A stretch of 64,000 bases of DNA, from assembly GCA_022570795.1 (NCBI GenBank), contig JAKUDP010000006.1:1984001-2048000 (forward strand). Reading direction: 5' to 3'. The notes beneath the pieces are model-generated. The model did not search any database. It worked only from the letters and a program-made list of their open reading frames with translations, and had not been told where the DNA came from. Made by a program: the position numbers and the translations under genes. The stretch comes from Sphaerulina vaccinii. Its lineage: Eukaryota; Ascomycota; Dothideomycetes; Mycosphaerellales; Mycosphaerellaceae. Positions within the stretch are counted from its first letter, which is position 1; every line of letters starts with the position of its first letter. Positions 23,045 to 33,908 of the stretch are shown here, piece by piece.

Positions 23045-24431
23045 CTACTTCTTCGTAATACCATCACTCGTCGATCTCTTGTACCCTTGGAACTGAGTCA
23101 ATAGGGCATCGTCAAAGGCCTTGAGTTGTGGGCAAGACAGAGCGCCCGTAACTTGGCTCAACGGATCCGTGATAGCACTAAGAGCACTGAGCAGATCTGG
23201 CTTGGCCTGTGCGGCGAACTGGTATGCAAAGCAAGCAAAGTTGTCGCCTTCCATAAAGTTCTTCGAGTTCATAAGTCCACCGCTCAGGTCCTCCACGTCG
23301 ACTCCAGTAAATGTGTTCGTACCATTGGTGTTACCTCCAATGTTGGCAAACTTAGGGTACAAAGCGATAGCGTTAGCAGCATCTGCGAGGAAGTATGCGT
23401 TATCGTATGGGTACTCCACGGCACGCTTGTACCAGTCCATGGGGATCTTCTCCTGGCCTGGGTTCCAGGTGTATGCTCCGGAGGAACCTGTAATGCCGAA
23501 CCAGGATTGGAGGACGCTGTATGAAAGTTCTCCGTATGGGGCGGCTGCGCTGTGGTTTGCCATGAAGCGGTAGATGAACGTGTACGCAGCAGGTTGCACT
23601 AGAACTCCAGTAAAAGGACCGTTGAAGAAGTATGGGTTGTTGGCGATTTGGTCATCGAAGCGTTGGGAGCGGAATTTGGTCAAGGTGTTGAGGTCGACGA
23701 AGCCGCTGTTCTGGGACATGTCGATGAGTTGTTGGAATTGGCTGATGACGACTTTATAGTTGTTTCCGTCCTGGTACAGGTCGGGTCGCATTGGTGAGGC
23801 GTCAGACTCGTATCTGCGGATGCTATTAGTTGATGAAGATTGAGTGTATCGGTAGGATGGACTCACTTGTTGTGCGATCCACTGAGACCGTGGCCGAAGC
23901 CAGAAAGAGGTCCACCAACGCCGACGGGTGGTGTGCCGTGGATGGACCAGCTTGTTCCATCTCCATCGATGCTGGCTCCTAGCACAGCAAGGAATGCTGC
24001 TAATCCCGGTCCCATACCGACGACGTTGGATGTGGCGTCGATGAACTGTGTGATTGTAGCGTAACCATTGTGTGGCAGGAACCCGTGGTTGGCAAAAGCG
24101 TTCTACGGGACATTGTCAGACCGTGATGCTATCTCCCTCACCATGTGCATGCACTCACCAAACCTGGGCAAGGTCCACGAAGGTCGTTTGGTCCTGGGGC
24201 AACGTATTCGTGGCCACTTCCTGGTCCAACATCGACAAATTGTGCCTTCTCGTTGAAGATGGGGACAGGCTCGAAGAGCGCCTGAGCTCCATCGGCGGTG
24301 ACTTGTCTCTTCTCGTTCAGAATCTCTGCTGCTCGTGCAGCGATAGCTGGGTCCTGTGTTGCTGCCTCGAGAACAGCTGCTGGAAAGGCCGCGGCCAGAG
24401 GGGCCAAGAGTAGTTGCGTTGCGTACTTCAT
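23045..24431 (-). CDS. Heme-thiolate peroxidase / unspecific peroxygenase
   Basis: Exons 24431-24159, 24102-23867 and 23813-23045; introns have GTGAGT donors and TAG/CAG acceptors and phases match. The product is 425 residues, the length of long-type peroxygenases. A signal peptide is at the N-terminus (MKYATQLLLAPLAAAFPAA). The heme-ligating PCP motif occurs in RGPCPGLNAFANHGF, split by intron 1. The acid-base motif EGD occurs in NFMEGDNFACFA, which fits peroxygenases rather than classical chloroperoxidase (EHD). The distal His-rich GFGHGLSGSHNKYE segment binds the cation and substrate channel. It is a secreted H2O2-dependent oxygen-transfer enzyme, probably acting on aromatics or alkanes. 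Confidence 0.92.
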
Positions 24432-24919
24432 GTTGTGGTCGAGTGATGATTCGTTGCAAGGTCGATGCTGGAGATCAGAAACTTACATGACAGGAGCAGG
24501 AGATAGACTTATAGATGCCACTTGCGCGGTACTACGAACATAGTATCGATTTTCATGATCATACGTAGAAGGCGTGTTTGCAGGGTTCGTGGCGCAGAAT
24601 ACCGATGATCACCGTTGTGCTTGTATGTAACCATATCTGTTCCAGCGAGTAGCAACTGCTGAAATCGATGAGAAGGTTTCGAAGGCCGAACAAGGCCAAC
24701 GCCATCTGGGATACGTTCGATGGCGCGTGCTCGCCTGCGGGGAGGTACTTTTGGGCGGTGCTTGTGTGCGTTCGCACAGACAGAGACGACTGAAAGTGTT
24801 CAGCCAATCTGTGATCAGGAAATTGTCAAGTCTGGGGAAGGATAGATGAGTGATCTTCATTGATGTTGCTCAAAGTAGCAGGACAGAATACACTGGACTT
24901 CACCTGGTAGTGATCTGCA

Positions 24920-25977
24920 TCACAAGCGCGACCCTTCCCCGCAAGATGATCCGCGGTAGTCTCTTAGACTTGGCACAATCCTGACTGGCTTCGTCTTGGT
25001 CACGGCGAATTCCAGTTCTGGTATGCGTGGCGCGCAGTCCGGCACATCAGGTGAGGCAAGACGAGGCGTAGTAAACACCTCTAAGTCGACTTCAGTTCTT
25101 GACCAGTGTAGGTTCTGCTGCAACTTCGCACTTTTCCTGGGGATGCTTCGACTTAGATGCCAGGACCTTCCAGTTGTAGAGGTAGTCCATCTCCTATTGA
25201 ACTCTCGAGAGCTTCGTCTTGATCTCTGCATGAGCCAAGTCAGAGCCTAAGACGGTCTCGCCATGGAGTGCGACAGAACGTTGATGGAGAGCTGCTGCCC
25301 ACGTGCATGAACGTGCTTCTGCTGGTCCTGACTCCAGAACTATCAGATGGACTGCAACAGACAGCTCCAGGAGGTTCACCTGCTCCATGAACCTATGAAT
25401 TCCGTCTCGACTTTCCTTCAAAGTAACCAGTCAGCGACCTCGATCTGCCATTCTCTGCAAGGCTGACGATATTCTTCATAACTTGATTGTGTGCGAGTCT
25501 GCGAGCAAGATGTGCATGATGCTGAAGAGCGCTCCCTTTATTACACCAACTCATGTCGATCGATTCGGTCTCGCTAGATAGTCAGGTAAAAGTGCATGAC
25601 ACTTCGTGATTCTCGTAACATTCAATACACCCCATCTGCTCTCATCTGTCAGCTCTCGTCTCTCTGCATCATCATGCTCAAGCACGACCCTCCTTCTCAT
25701 GCTCACTGTACACAGTGCGAACTGCTTCGCACGGATCGACCGCCACGATTGTCTCAGCCTCTCCAGGTTGACTCAATAGCGACGAATGCCCAGAGTCAGC
25801 CACCACGGCGTAGATCTCGATCACAGCAGAGCTGAAGTCGTCCACAACGATCCCGATGCAGGTTGTCGCCATATTCTCAGATTGCAGCCTGGTATGCTGC
25901 TTAAGGAGGACATCGTTCTCTACCTCTAGCAGATTCTGCACGCTACGACCAAGCTCTTTCGGTGCTACGTTCAGCAC
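24920..25977 (-). other. Possible unresolved multi-exon gene
   Basis: Three minus-strand segments look coding by composition: 25977-25678 (LEVENDVLLKQHTRLQSEN, coiled-coil-like, then an ATG-started stretch), 25421-25194 (MEQVNLLELSVAVHLIVLES) and about 25150-24920. They lie in different frames and I could not join them with confident splice sites. This may be a lineage-specific gene or its remains. Confidence 0.25.
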
Positions 25978-26039
25978 TTATCCAAGTCTTTCGCACCCTT
26001 CAGTGCTGCTCAAGGACGCTGAGAGATCTGTAGCATTGG

Positions 26040-26475
26040 CTAGTAGGAGTAGCCGAGAACGTACAGGACTTCCACCGGTCTTTCACAGTAGCTCTATCTG
26101 GTTAATATTGGCTTATTGTCCAACTCCTACGCAGGTCCGGTGCCTAATTCTGGGTTCGGAGGGGTTGATCGCTGGGAGAGTTCAGCCTTGGCTAGTGGGA
26201 GTTGCTGAGAACGTACAGGACTTTCACCGGTCTTTCACTATGTCCATATCTGATCAAGATTGACTTATAATTCAACTCCTACGCGGGTCCGGTGCCTGAT
26301 TCTGAATTCCGAGGAGTATATCGCTGACAGAGTGTAGCCTTGGCTAGTGGGAGTTGCTGAGAACGTCCAGGACTTCCATCGGTCTTTCACTGTGTCGATA
26401 TCAGATCGAGATTGACTTATAATCCAACTCCTACGCGGGTCCGGTGCCTAGTTCTGAATACGGAGGAGTCCATGT
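26040..26475. repeat. About three tandem copies of a 152-bp unit
   Basis: Copies start at 26040, 26192 and 26344 with the string CTAGT(A/G)GGAGT and share blocks such as GAACGTACAGGACTT, CCGGTCTTTCAC and CAACTCCTACGC. The last is partial. Copies differ by scattered substitutions. Each unit carries GGAGTTG near its start and CAACTCC in the middle, so it is also internally inverted-repeat-like. Confidence 0.85.
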
Positions 26476-26650
26476 CGACTACGCCTAGGTACTAGACGGA
26501 GTCTGTGGTTATACACTCCTTTGCCTGCGGAGTGTCCGGACCTGGTAGGGAGTATTGTGATATTGTGGCCGTACAACTCCTATAGTGCTCCGATGAGTAG
26601 CAAACCTTTCCTGGACATCTAACACAGACTCTAGGAGAGGACCCACTTTG

Positions 26651-26998
26651 GACCCACTTTTCGTTCTTCATCGCAGGTCTTCCAGATCATGTACTCCGAA
26701 GGCTTGTAGACACCTGGTCTTCGTCGGGAGTATTGTGAACTTGCGCCCGTATAGCTCCTATGCTGTTCCCGCTGGTGTTGAATGAGTCGGAGTGGTTATA
26801 GCATAGACGCAGGCGTTTGGTAGCGTAGGACCCACTTTTCTTTCTTTATCGCAGGTCTTCCACATCATGTACTCCGAAGGCTTGCAAGCATCTGGTCTTC
26901 GTTGGGAGTCTCGTAAACCTCCGTCCGTACAACTCCTATAATGTTTCCGCTAGTGTTGACGAACTCCTGGTGGTTGTGGCACAGACGCGGGTATTGTG
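26651..26998. repeat. Two tandem copies of a roughly 178-bp unit
   Basis: A copy at 26651 and another at 26829 begin with GACCCACTTTTC and share CGCAGGTCTTCCA, ATCATGTACTCCGAAGGCTTG and CTGGTCTTCGT. A shorter run related to the start of the unit precedes them at about 26520-26650. Not coding as far as I can see. Confidence 0.8.
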
Positions 26999-27550
26999 CT
27001 TATGCCTCACTCCATGGATGTCTTTCTGTGCTGGGACTGATGCAAGCCTTGGACTTCCAAGGGCGATCGTGGAGTGCGGTGTACATCATGCCGAGCGATG
27101 TAGGATCCGTAGTCAGAGTGTGGTGTCTCGTTGGAAGTGCAATGTCCATAGAAGGAGAAATTCACTATCAGAGCACAGACATCTTGGCATTGGTTCGAGG
27201 ATTTCCCTCGTCGAAGCTCTCCTCCATCATTGCACAGCGAACTCTCACCTTCACGCTCTCGATGACGCGGAACCAGAAAGATGCTGTTCAAGACACCCAC
27301 GGATACCTACACCGGACTGTTTGCTCGAACTCTATGGGTGGCGGACGTCCATATGCTTGCGGTATTACTGCCGATGTGACGTTGCGACAGGTGGGCAGGA
27401 CTCCATGTCGAAGCTATGTACAGTACCCAGCTCTAGCTCATCCTATTCGCCTCGGAGCATTATGATTGCATGGGATTCCTGACGACCTCTATAGCTATTT
27501 GAGAGGCACCAGTTGTAAGTCTGTCTCCTTGAACAAATGACAAGCACAGT

Positions 27551-29401
27551 ATGGCAGCAGCACAGTACGACTATATCATATGCGGTGGAGGGACGTCCGG
27601 CTGCGTGGTGGCAGCTAGATTGGCGGAGGACCCCAATTTCAGAGTGCTGGTGATCGAGGCTGGGGAGCATAACAAGGAATTGGAGAACACCCAGATGACC
27701 GGCGGCTGCGGTCTTCTGGCTGGCACAGAACACGACTGGAATCTTACAACCGTTCCTCAAAAGCACATGAACGACAGAAGAGTTGAGCTACAACGAGGCA
27801 AGCACTTGGGAGGCTCAAGCGGAGTGAATGGCACACTATGCATTCGTGGATGCAGGCAAGATTTTGACGATTGGGACCTGCCTGGCTGGTCGGGTCAGGA
27901 AGTATTCGCAGCGATGCGAAAGTCGGAAACATTTCATAACAAGGAGTGGTTTGAGGCTGCAGAAGGTGTACATGGCGACTCTGGTCCTCTCCATACAGAG
28001 CCTCACGATCTGGCGCCAATATCCAAACTTGTTCTGGAGTCCATGCAGTCGAAGGGTCTCCGTCTCGATCACGATATGTTCTCGACTGGAGATACACCGC
28101 GCGGCTGCGGACATGTTCCACGAACGCACTATCAAGGTGTTCGAACGACGGGAGCGGACTTCGTCACGAACCAACACCAGCGAGACAATATCGATATCGT
28201 CTTCAATGCTACCGTCGACAAGGTTAACATGACTGGGGGTTCCGATGGCCTGCATGCTATTAGTGTCGACGTCTTGCTCGCCAATGGAGAACTAATGACA
28301 TACCATGTCACACGAGAAATCATTCTATCTGCTGGCTCATACTGCACTCCTGCAATTCTTATGAGATCTGGTATCGGTCCTCACGATGAGCTACAAAACC
28401 ACGGCATTGATTGCAGACTCAACGCTCCTGGCGTAGGCCAGAACCTCCAAGATCACTTGATCGTTTTCGCTTTCTACGAAGTCTCCGAACCTGGTCTCAC
28501 TAACGATGATAAGCTCTGGCACGGCAACGCTTTTGCAGAGAGCTTGACGGAGTGGAGAGACAAGAAGACAGGAGTACTGGCGACATTCCCATTCGGCGCT
28601 TTCGCATATGCGAGGCTTGATGAGCGACTAGAGGACTCGGAGCTCTGGCAGACAGCGCAAGTCGACGCACCAGATGGACGCGATGCCATGGGTCTCACAT
28701 CCAAGCAGTCGAACGTGGAGTACTTCAACACAGAGGCCTATGCCGGTCCAAGATGGTACAATCAATATCCTGCCGATAACAAGCATGCTTTCGCCATGAT
28801 CACTGAACTGTTCTCGCCACGTTCGAAAGGCACAGTTACTCTAAAGTCCAAAGATCCACGAGACAATCCTGTCGTCGACAACAACTTCCTGGCGGACCCT
28901 CTCGATCTGCTGGTACTTACAGAAGGCGTACGGTTTGGTAATGAAATCATCTTACAGGGCAATGGGACGAAGAATGTCGTGAAAGGCTCATGGCCAAGTA
29001 AGTCTTCATGTATCACTGTTCAGCACGTTACAATTGTTGCCATGAGCACCACTAACCGTATATCACCGTTAGCTGATCTTACGCACCACACATTCACTAC
29101 TCGCGAAGACTGGGTGCCACACGTCAAGCAGCATGCAACAACATGTTACCATCCTGCGGGCACTGCAAAGATGGGCAGGGCAGATGACCAATTTGCCGTC
29201 CTTGACGAGAGGCTGCGAGTCCGTGGAATCCGAGGCTTGCGTGTTGCCGATTGCAGTGTCATGCCCAACCTGCATGGCGGGCATACACAAATGGTTGCGT
29301 ATGCCGTTGGCGAACGAGCTGCTGACTTTATCAGAGAGGACTGGCTGCATGCTGACGAACCTGTCTATCGAACTGATAGTGTGCAGGACGTGAAGAGCTA
29401 A
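27551..29401 (+). CDS. GMC family FAD-dependent oxidoreductase
   Basis: ATG at 27551. The dinucleotide fold is immediate (DYIICGGGTSGCVVAARLAE). Other GMC signatures are GKHLGGSSGVNGTL, SAGSYCTPAILMRSGIGP and the C-terminal CYHPAGTAKMG and VADCSVMPNLHGGHTQ, giving the catalytic His pair. A 75-nt in-frame intron is predicted at 28998-29072 (GTAAGT...CCGTTAG), since it interrupts the alignment after KGSWP; removal gives 591 residues. No signal peptide is present, unlike secreted glucose or aryl-alcohol oxidases, so an intracellular alcohol/choline-dehydrogenase-like role is likely. The substrate is unknown. Confidence 0.9.
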   Translation: MAAAQYDYIICGGGTSGCVVAARLAEDPNFRVLVIEAGEHNKELENTQMTGGCGLLAGTEHDWNLTTVPQKHMNDRRVELQRGKHLGGSSGVNGTLCIRGCRQDFDDWDLPGWSGQEVFAAMRKSETFHNKEWFEAAEGVHGDSGPLHTEPHDLAPISKLVLESMQSKGLRLDHDMFSTGDTPRGCGHVPRTHYQGVRTTGADFVTNQHQRDNIDIVFNATVDKVNMTGGSDGLHAISVDVLLANGELMTYHVTREIILSAGSYCTPAILMRSGIGPHDELQNHGIDCRLNAPGVGQNLQDHLIVFAFYEVSEPGLTNDDKLWHGNAFAESLTEWRDKKTGVLATFPFGAFAYARLDERLEDSELWQTAQVDAPDGRDAMGLTSKQSNVEYFNTEAYAGPRWYNQYPADNKHAFAMITELFSPRSKGTVTLKSKDPRDNPVVDNNFLADPLDLLVLTEGVRFGNEIILQGNGTKNVVKGSWPSKSSCITVQHVTIVAMSTTNRISPLADLTHHTFTTREDWVPHVKQHATTCYHPAGTAKMGRADDQFAVLDERLRVRGIRGLRVADCSVMPNLHGGHTQMVAYAVGERAADFIREDWLHADEPVYRTDSVQDVKS

Positions 29402-29877
29402 TGCATCGCCCATTGACTTGTGTATAGCCAGAGTTCAACACAATGACATACAATGATCGGTCTTTCAGCCTGTGTACTCTTATACCAACTGCCATCTAGA
29501 CGAATTGGCTGCATCCGGACGCAAGGCCACTTCTGGGCATTCAAGACCGGCTAAGTCCACTGAGGCGCTACTAGTGTCGATCTTGGAGGATTTGTCCGGA
29601 ACGCCTCTTGTGACACCGCGGTTGTCAGTCCTTGGTACACTGCCGATTGGACGTCAGCCCTCATTCTTCTCGACTTCAAGTCAAGTCGTCTCCTCACGTG
29701 GCTTGTCTTCAGCAACAGAATTGATGATGGTGCCAGGTTTGAGGCTGCGGATAAAGAGCGCCACGCGAGGTAACACGCTTAACCTAAATATGAAGCATAT
29801 ATGGACGATGAAATGTTCGTTGCGAAGGAGTGGAGGACTTCTCCAAGGCTCAACAGACAGGACGACCTCGACTCAAG
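29402..29877. other. Intergenic / possible 5' region of the xylanase gene
   Basis: An ORF from 29472 in another frame overlaps the xylanase start and has no features. An unseen upstream exon of the xylanase gene encoding a better signal peptide could lie here, but none was identified. Confidence 0.35.
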
Positions 29878-31087
29878 ATGTATATCAACGACCTAGTCAA
29901 AGCCCTGGCTTTCGCAGGCACCACCTTAACGGACTCCTGCGCTAATTTCGACACGAACACAACAGTGCTATCATGTACTCCGAGCAAACAAGGCCTATGG
30001 AGCTCAATGCAAGCCAGAAATCGAACATGGATTGGCACAGCCTTGACAATCCACAATGACACCAACGAGACCGCTATCATTAGCAACAAGGCAGACTTCA
30101 ACAGCATTACCCCCGAGAATGCCATGAAGTTCGATGCAACAGAGCCTGCTCGCAACAACTTCACCTTCACGGCATCTGACGCAACTGTGGATTATGCTAC
30201 CTCAAGAGGCTATCAGATACATTGCCACAACCTTGTCTGGTACAGTCAACTGCCTACCTGGGTCACCAATGGCAACTTCGATAATGCGACTTTGATCTCC
30301 ATCATGAAGAATCATATCGATACTGTTGCGGGAAGGTACAAAGGTCGATGCACGAGATGGGATGTGGTCAATGAAGGTTCGTGTTGTTTTTTCCTCCTCA
30401 ACTCCATACGATACTGACTCTGTCATGATCTATAGCACTCGAAGAAGACGGCACATACCGCAACTCAACCTGGTACACCACAATCGGCGAGTCCTACATC
30501 CCAATGGCCTTTGCCATGGCTCGCGCCGCAGACCCCAACGCCCAGCTTTACTACAACGACTACAATCTCGAGTACGCCGGAGCCAAATTTGAAGGAGCTC
30601 AACGCATAGTCAAATTGATTCAAAGTTATGGCGTCGAGATAGATGGTGTGGGTTTACAAGCTCATCTTACTAGTGAGGGGACACCGAGTAGTGGAGGAGG
30701 CGTTACGCCTGATCAGAGTACTCTTGAGGTAAGCTCTATGCTCAGCGTTCAGTCGCAGAATGTGTACTGATAGCATCGTAGACTGTTCTACGAAACTTCA
30801 CAAGCATGGACGTCGACGTAGCGTATACAGAAGTCGACGTGCGCTTCGTCCCACCAGCCAACGTCACCAAGCTTGCGGAGCAGAAAGCAGCATATGAAAG
30901 AATCGCAGCAAGTTGTTTGGCTGTTGAGAGATGTGTTGGTATGACAACTTGGGGTGTGACAGATAAGTATTCCTGGATTCCAGCAACGTTCCCTGGCGAA
31001 GGGGATGCGTTGATGTGGGATGCGAATTATACGAAGAAGCCTGCATACTATGGCTTCTTGGAAGGGATACAGACTGGAGGGAAGTAA
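29878..31087 (+). CDS. Endo-1,4-beta-xylanase, glycoside hydrolase family 10
   Basis: Exons 29878-30376, 30436-30728 and 30782-31087, with GT-AG introns and matching phases; 365 residues. GH10 landmarks: NAMKFDATEP, HCHNLVWYSQLPTWV, acid/base Glu in RWDVVNEAL (spanning intron 1), LYYNDYNLE, VGLQAHL and nucleophile Glu in VAYTEVDVRF, then TTWGVTDKYSW. The enzyme cuts xylan backbones in plant walls. The only in-frame ATG gives a weak signal sequence (MYINDLVKALAFAGTTLT). Either the leader has degenerated or a first exon is missing from this model. Confidence 0.92.
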
Positions 31088-31126
31088 GATGATGCTTTAA
31101 GAGGCTAGAATACAACAATGCTACTC

Positions 31127-31750
31127 CTACTTAGGAACAATCGGATTCCCATCCTTATCAACAACTCCTCGACAATACAACTCCGCCTGACTTGGAGGAT
31201 AGATCATAATGAACGCTGTATCCTTACAGCCTGGAATCGTCTCATCAACAGGTGGGAGCCGCTCGCCCTCTACCCAAGCCTCCCTTTTCTTCTCCACAGC
31301 TTCAGCTTTAGACGCCTTCTTGATCGGCTGCCCGTCAGCGTCGAGGCCTCGACATCTCATCTCGGCCTCAGAAGGTGGGAATATGTCGATGAAGAAGGCA
31401 TCCTTGCAACCTGGGATGGTTTCATCGATCTCCGGAAGCGTCTCGCCTGGTGTCCAGGGTTCTCTCTTCTCGACCTTTACTGGCTGCCCGTCTGCATCAA
31501 GACCGCGGCATCGGAGTTCGGCTGCTGACGGTGGCCAGATGTCGATGAATGCCGTGTCTTTGCAACCCGGAATGGATTCGTCGATAGGTGGGAGAGTGCC
31601 TGGCTCGAGAGCATTTGCGGCACGTCGCTGAGAGGTATGTTAGACTTCGTTCGGAAGCTGGTGAGTTCATGTTATACTCACGATGTTTGGCAAAGCACTG
31701 CTAGATGCGATGCAGAATGCCAAGATGGCTGCCGAGGATGAGATACGCAT
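31127..31750 (-). CDS. Secreted three-repeat precursor with Kex2-type KR sites
   Basis: Exon 1 31750-31682 encodes a signal peptide (MRISSSAAILAFCIASSSALP). A 54-nt intron (31628-31681) follows, then exon 2 31627-31127; total 189 residues. The mature part is three tandem repeats of about 50 residues, each containing IPGCKD..FI.I.PPS.AE..CRG.D.DG.P, i.e. two cysteines per repeat. The repeats are preceded by dibasic sites (RR, KR, KR) followed by (A/E)(A/P). This is the layout of Kex2-processed repeat proteins, some of which are mating, signalling or RiPP precursors. No RiPP tailoring genes (DUF3328/UstY) are in this window. Cleavage and product are inferred. Confidence 0.8.
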
Positions 31751-32188
31751 AGTGGTGGCTGGTAGGTCTGGATGTGTGCATCTGTGGGTGAAGGAGCATC
31801 TTGGTCTTAAGTGTCTTCTCGCAGAACATAAGCACTCTGCCATGCATTCCGACTCTGAGACATCGTATTTGGTCTTCAGCTCTTCCAGCTTGGTATGGTC
31901 ATCACATGGACCCACCAATGTCGGTCAGTCCGAGCCAGTCGTTCAGCTAAGACTATTTCGAGGGTTGCAGGCATGTTGACCAGGATGGGAACAATGTCGG
32001 ACCGGGTAGAACTTTCTCACACAACGTGGCGACACCACCCTAGTATGCTTGGCAGATCGACTTCATCTTTTGACTATGATGTTCGTCCGCGTCCGCAGAT
32101 ATTGATCTCGCAAAGCAAATGGTTGATGGCTTCTCGTTCGTCGTTCTTTGATACAGGTTTCGTGCGATCCTACAGGAACTCATAGATC
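31751..32188. other. Intergenic
   Basis: Presumed promoter of the repeat-peptide gene and 3' end of the transporter gene. No gene is supported. Confidence 0.4.
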
Positions 32189-33908
32189 TCAACTCGCGGT
32201 CTTCTGCTCCTCCATGGCGACAATAGAAGACTTCCTCTCAACAACAGCAGCCAAATGCGCATCAGTGTTGATCTTCGTCCCCTCAAAGTTCCTGGCAGGC
32301 ACTCGCATCTCAAATAGTACATCAAGTTCTCCATAGGTGCGACCTTTTGGCTCTGGCAACCTGAAGAACGACCACACCAGCATTGCGAGACCAGTACCTG
32401 CCCAGAAGAAAGCAGAGAAAGGACCCCAGTTCCAAGCACCAGGATTCAGCTGTCTTGTTGTGAGAACGTTTGTAACGATTCCGCCGAGTTGATAGACATT
32501 GCGAGCAAGCACTACCGTCTTTTGACGGAGGCGGGTAGATGGCATTTCTGCGACAAGAGCGTAACATACCGGTCCGACTGTGCAGTTGTAGATGAATGTG
32601 AACAGCAGTAACATGGAGCCGATTGCCCATTGAGCTGCGCTATTGCTTCGAGATGCGATACCGCACAGACCGATGATGAGGAGTGTCGCGAAGAGTAATG
32701 TTTGACCCCAGACGTATAGGCTTCGCCGGCCAACGTGTGGCATCAAGAACCAAGAGACAAAGACTCCGATGGCTCCTAAAGCGTATTGACAGAGAGATAG
32801 AGTGAAAGCATGGCTGACATCTAGCCCGGCTTGGCGATAGAAGTAGGTGGAATAGCCCATAAAGGTCGCGCCGCAGAGATTCTGTACCAGCCACACGCCG
32901 CAAGTGATCTCTGTCCTGCGCAGGTTCGTTCCTCGAAAGCAGTCTAGGTAAGAGGTTCCCTCGCCGAGTGCCTTCTCGAAGTCGTTGACTTGTTTGATCT
33001 GTGCAATGGTGTGGTCGGGATCAAACTCTGGAGAATTGTCGGATGTGAGGCGAATGAGCATTGCTTTGGCATCGTCGTATCTGTCTTTGCGTACGAGCCA
33101 CCAAGGGCTTTCTGGGGCGAGGTAGATGCCGATGATAAGAGGGACTGGCCAGAACCACTGTAAAGCGTATGGAATGCGGTATGCCCATTCATCTGTTCGT
33201 TGTGAGACAGCTTTGAGCGCACCGGATCCCAGGAATTGTCCGATCACCCAGCATAAATTGACATATGTGGTTAAGTAAGGCCGCAATCCAGTAGGACAAA
33301 CCTCTCCAGCATATGTGACTGTCAATGTCTGGAACACACCCCATGGCAAGCCGAGAAAAATGAGGCCAATCAGAAGCTGGACGAGGCTTTGCGCAAAGAA
33401 CAGCACGAATATGAGAAGTGTCGTAAAGACGAGAGCGCCGATCATCGTCTTCCTGAAGCCGAAACGATCTGCAATGAGACCATTGAGCATGAGACCTAGG
33501 ATCTCGCCGACCAGAGCGCCGTTGGTGAGGCCAGCTTGCCAGGCAGAGCTGATTTCCCAGGTCCCGTTTGGAAGCTGGTGTCCAAAGTCCCGCGCGAATT
33601 GTGGAACTGCTAATAGTCCAGTGATCAGGACAATGTCGAAGCCTTCCATGATGATGGCTGTGGACAGCAGCATTGACCATGCTGCCGCCTTTGGGTACAG
33701 CTTCAGCGATGCCACCAGACCACGAGTACGCTCGGCATCATTGGCCGCTGCTGCTTGTGCTTCGCCGCCTGTGATTGAGGCGGTGAGTGAGACCTGAAAC
33801 GTCACAGTCAGTTCTGCTTGATCATACCTCTAGCTCAATTGATACCTTTCGCTCTCTTTCCTGGTGGCGTATAGCGGTCTTCTCGTCGGCGATCGTCATA
33901 CTGGCCAT
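32189..33908 (-). CDS. MFS sugar transporter, alpha-glucoside permease-like
   Basis: Exon 1 33908-33828 and exon 2 33793-32189, with a 34-nt intron (33794-33827, GTATGA...TTCAG); 561 residues. The first exon was found by phase and a hydrophilic N-terminus (MASMTIADEKTAIRHQ). Twelve membrane segments are apparent. Family signatures include GLIADRFGFRKT after TM2, APESPWWLVRKDR after TM6, and LPEPKGRTYGELD at the C-terminus. The closest resemblance is to fungal maltose/alpha-glucoside:H+ symporters. With neighbouring xylanase and galactosidase genes, a role in sugar uptake is sensible. The intron is unusually short, so the true donor could differ. Confidence 0.88.

Noticed and set aside
26941..27465. 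174-codon open frame on plus strand
   Set aside because: Begins inside the minisatellite unit, has overlapping open frames on both strands and no recognisable feature.
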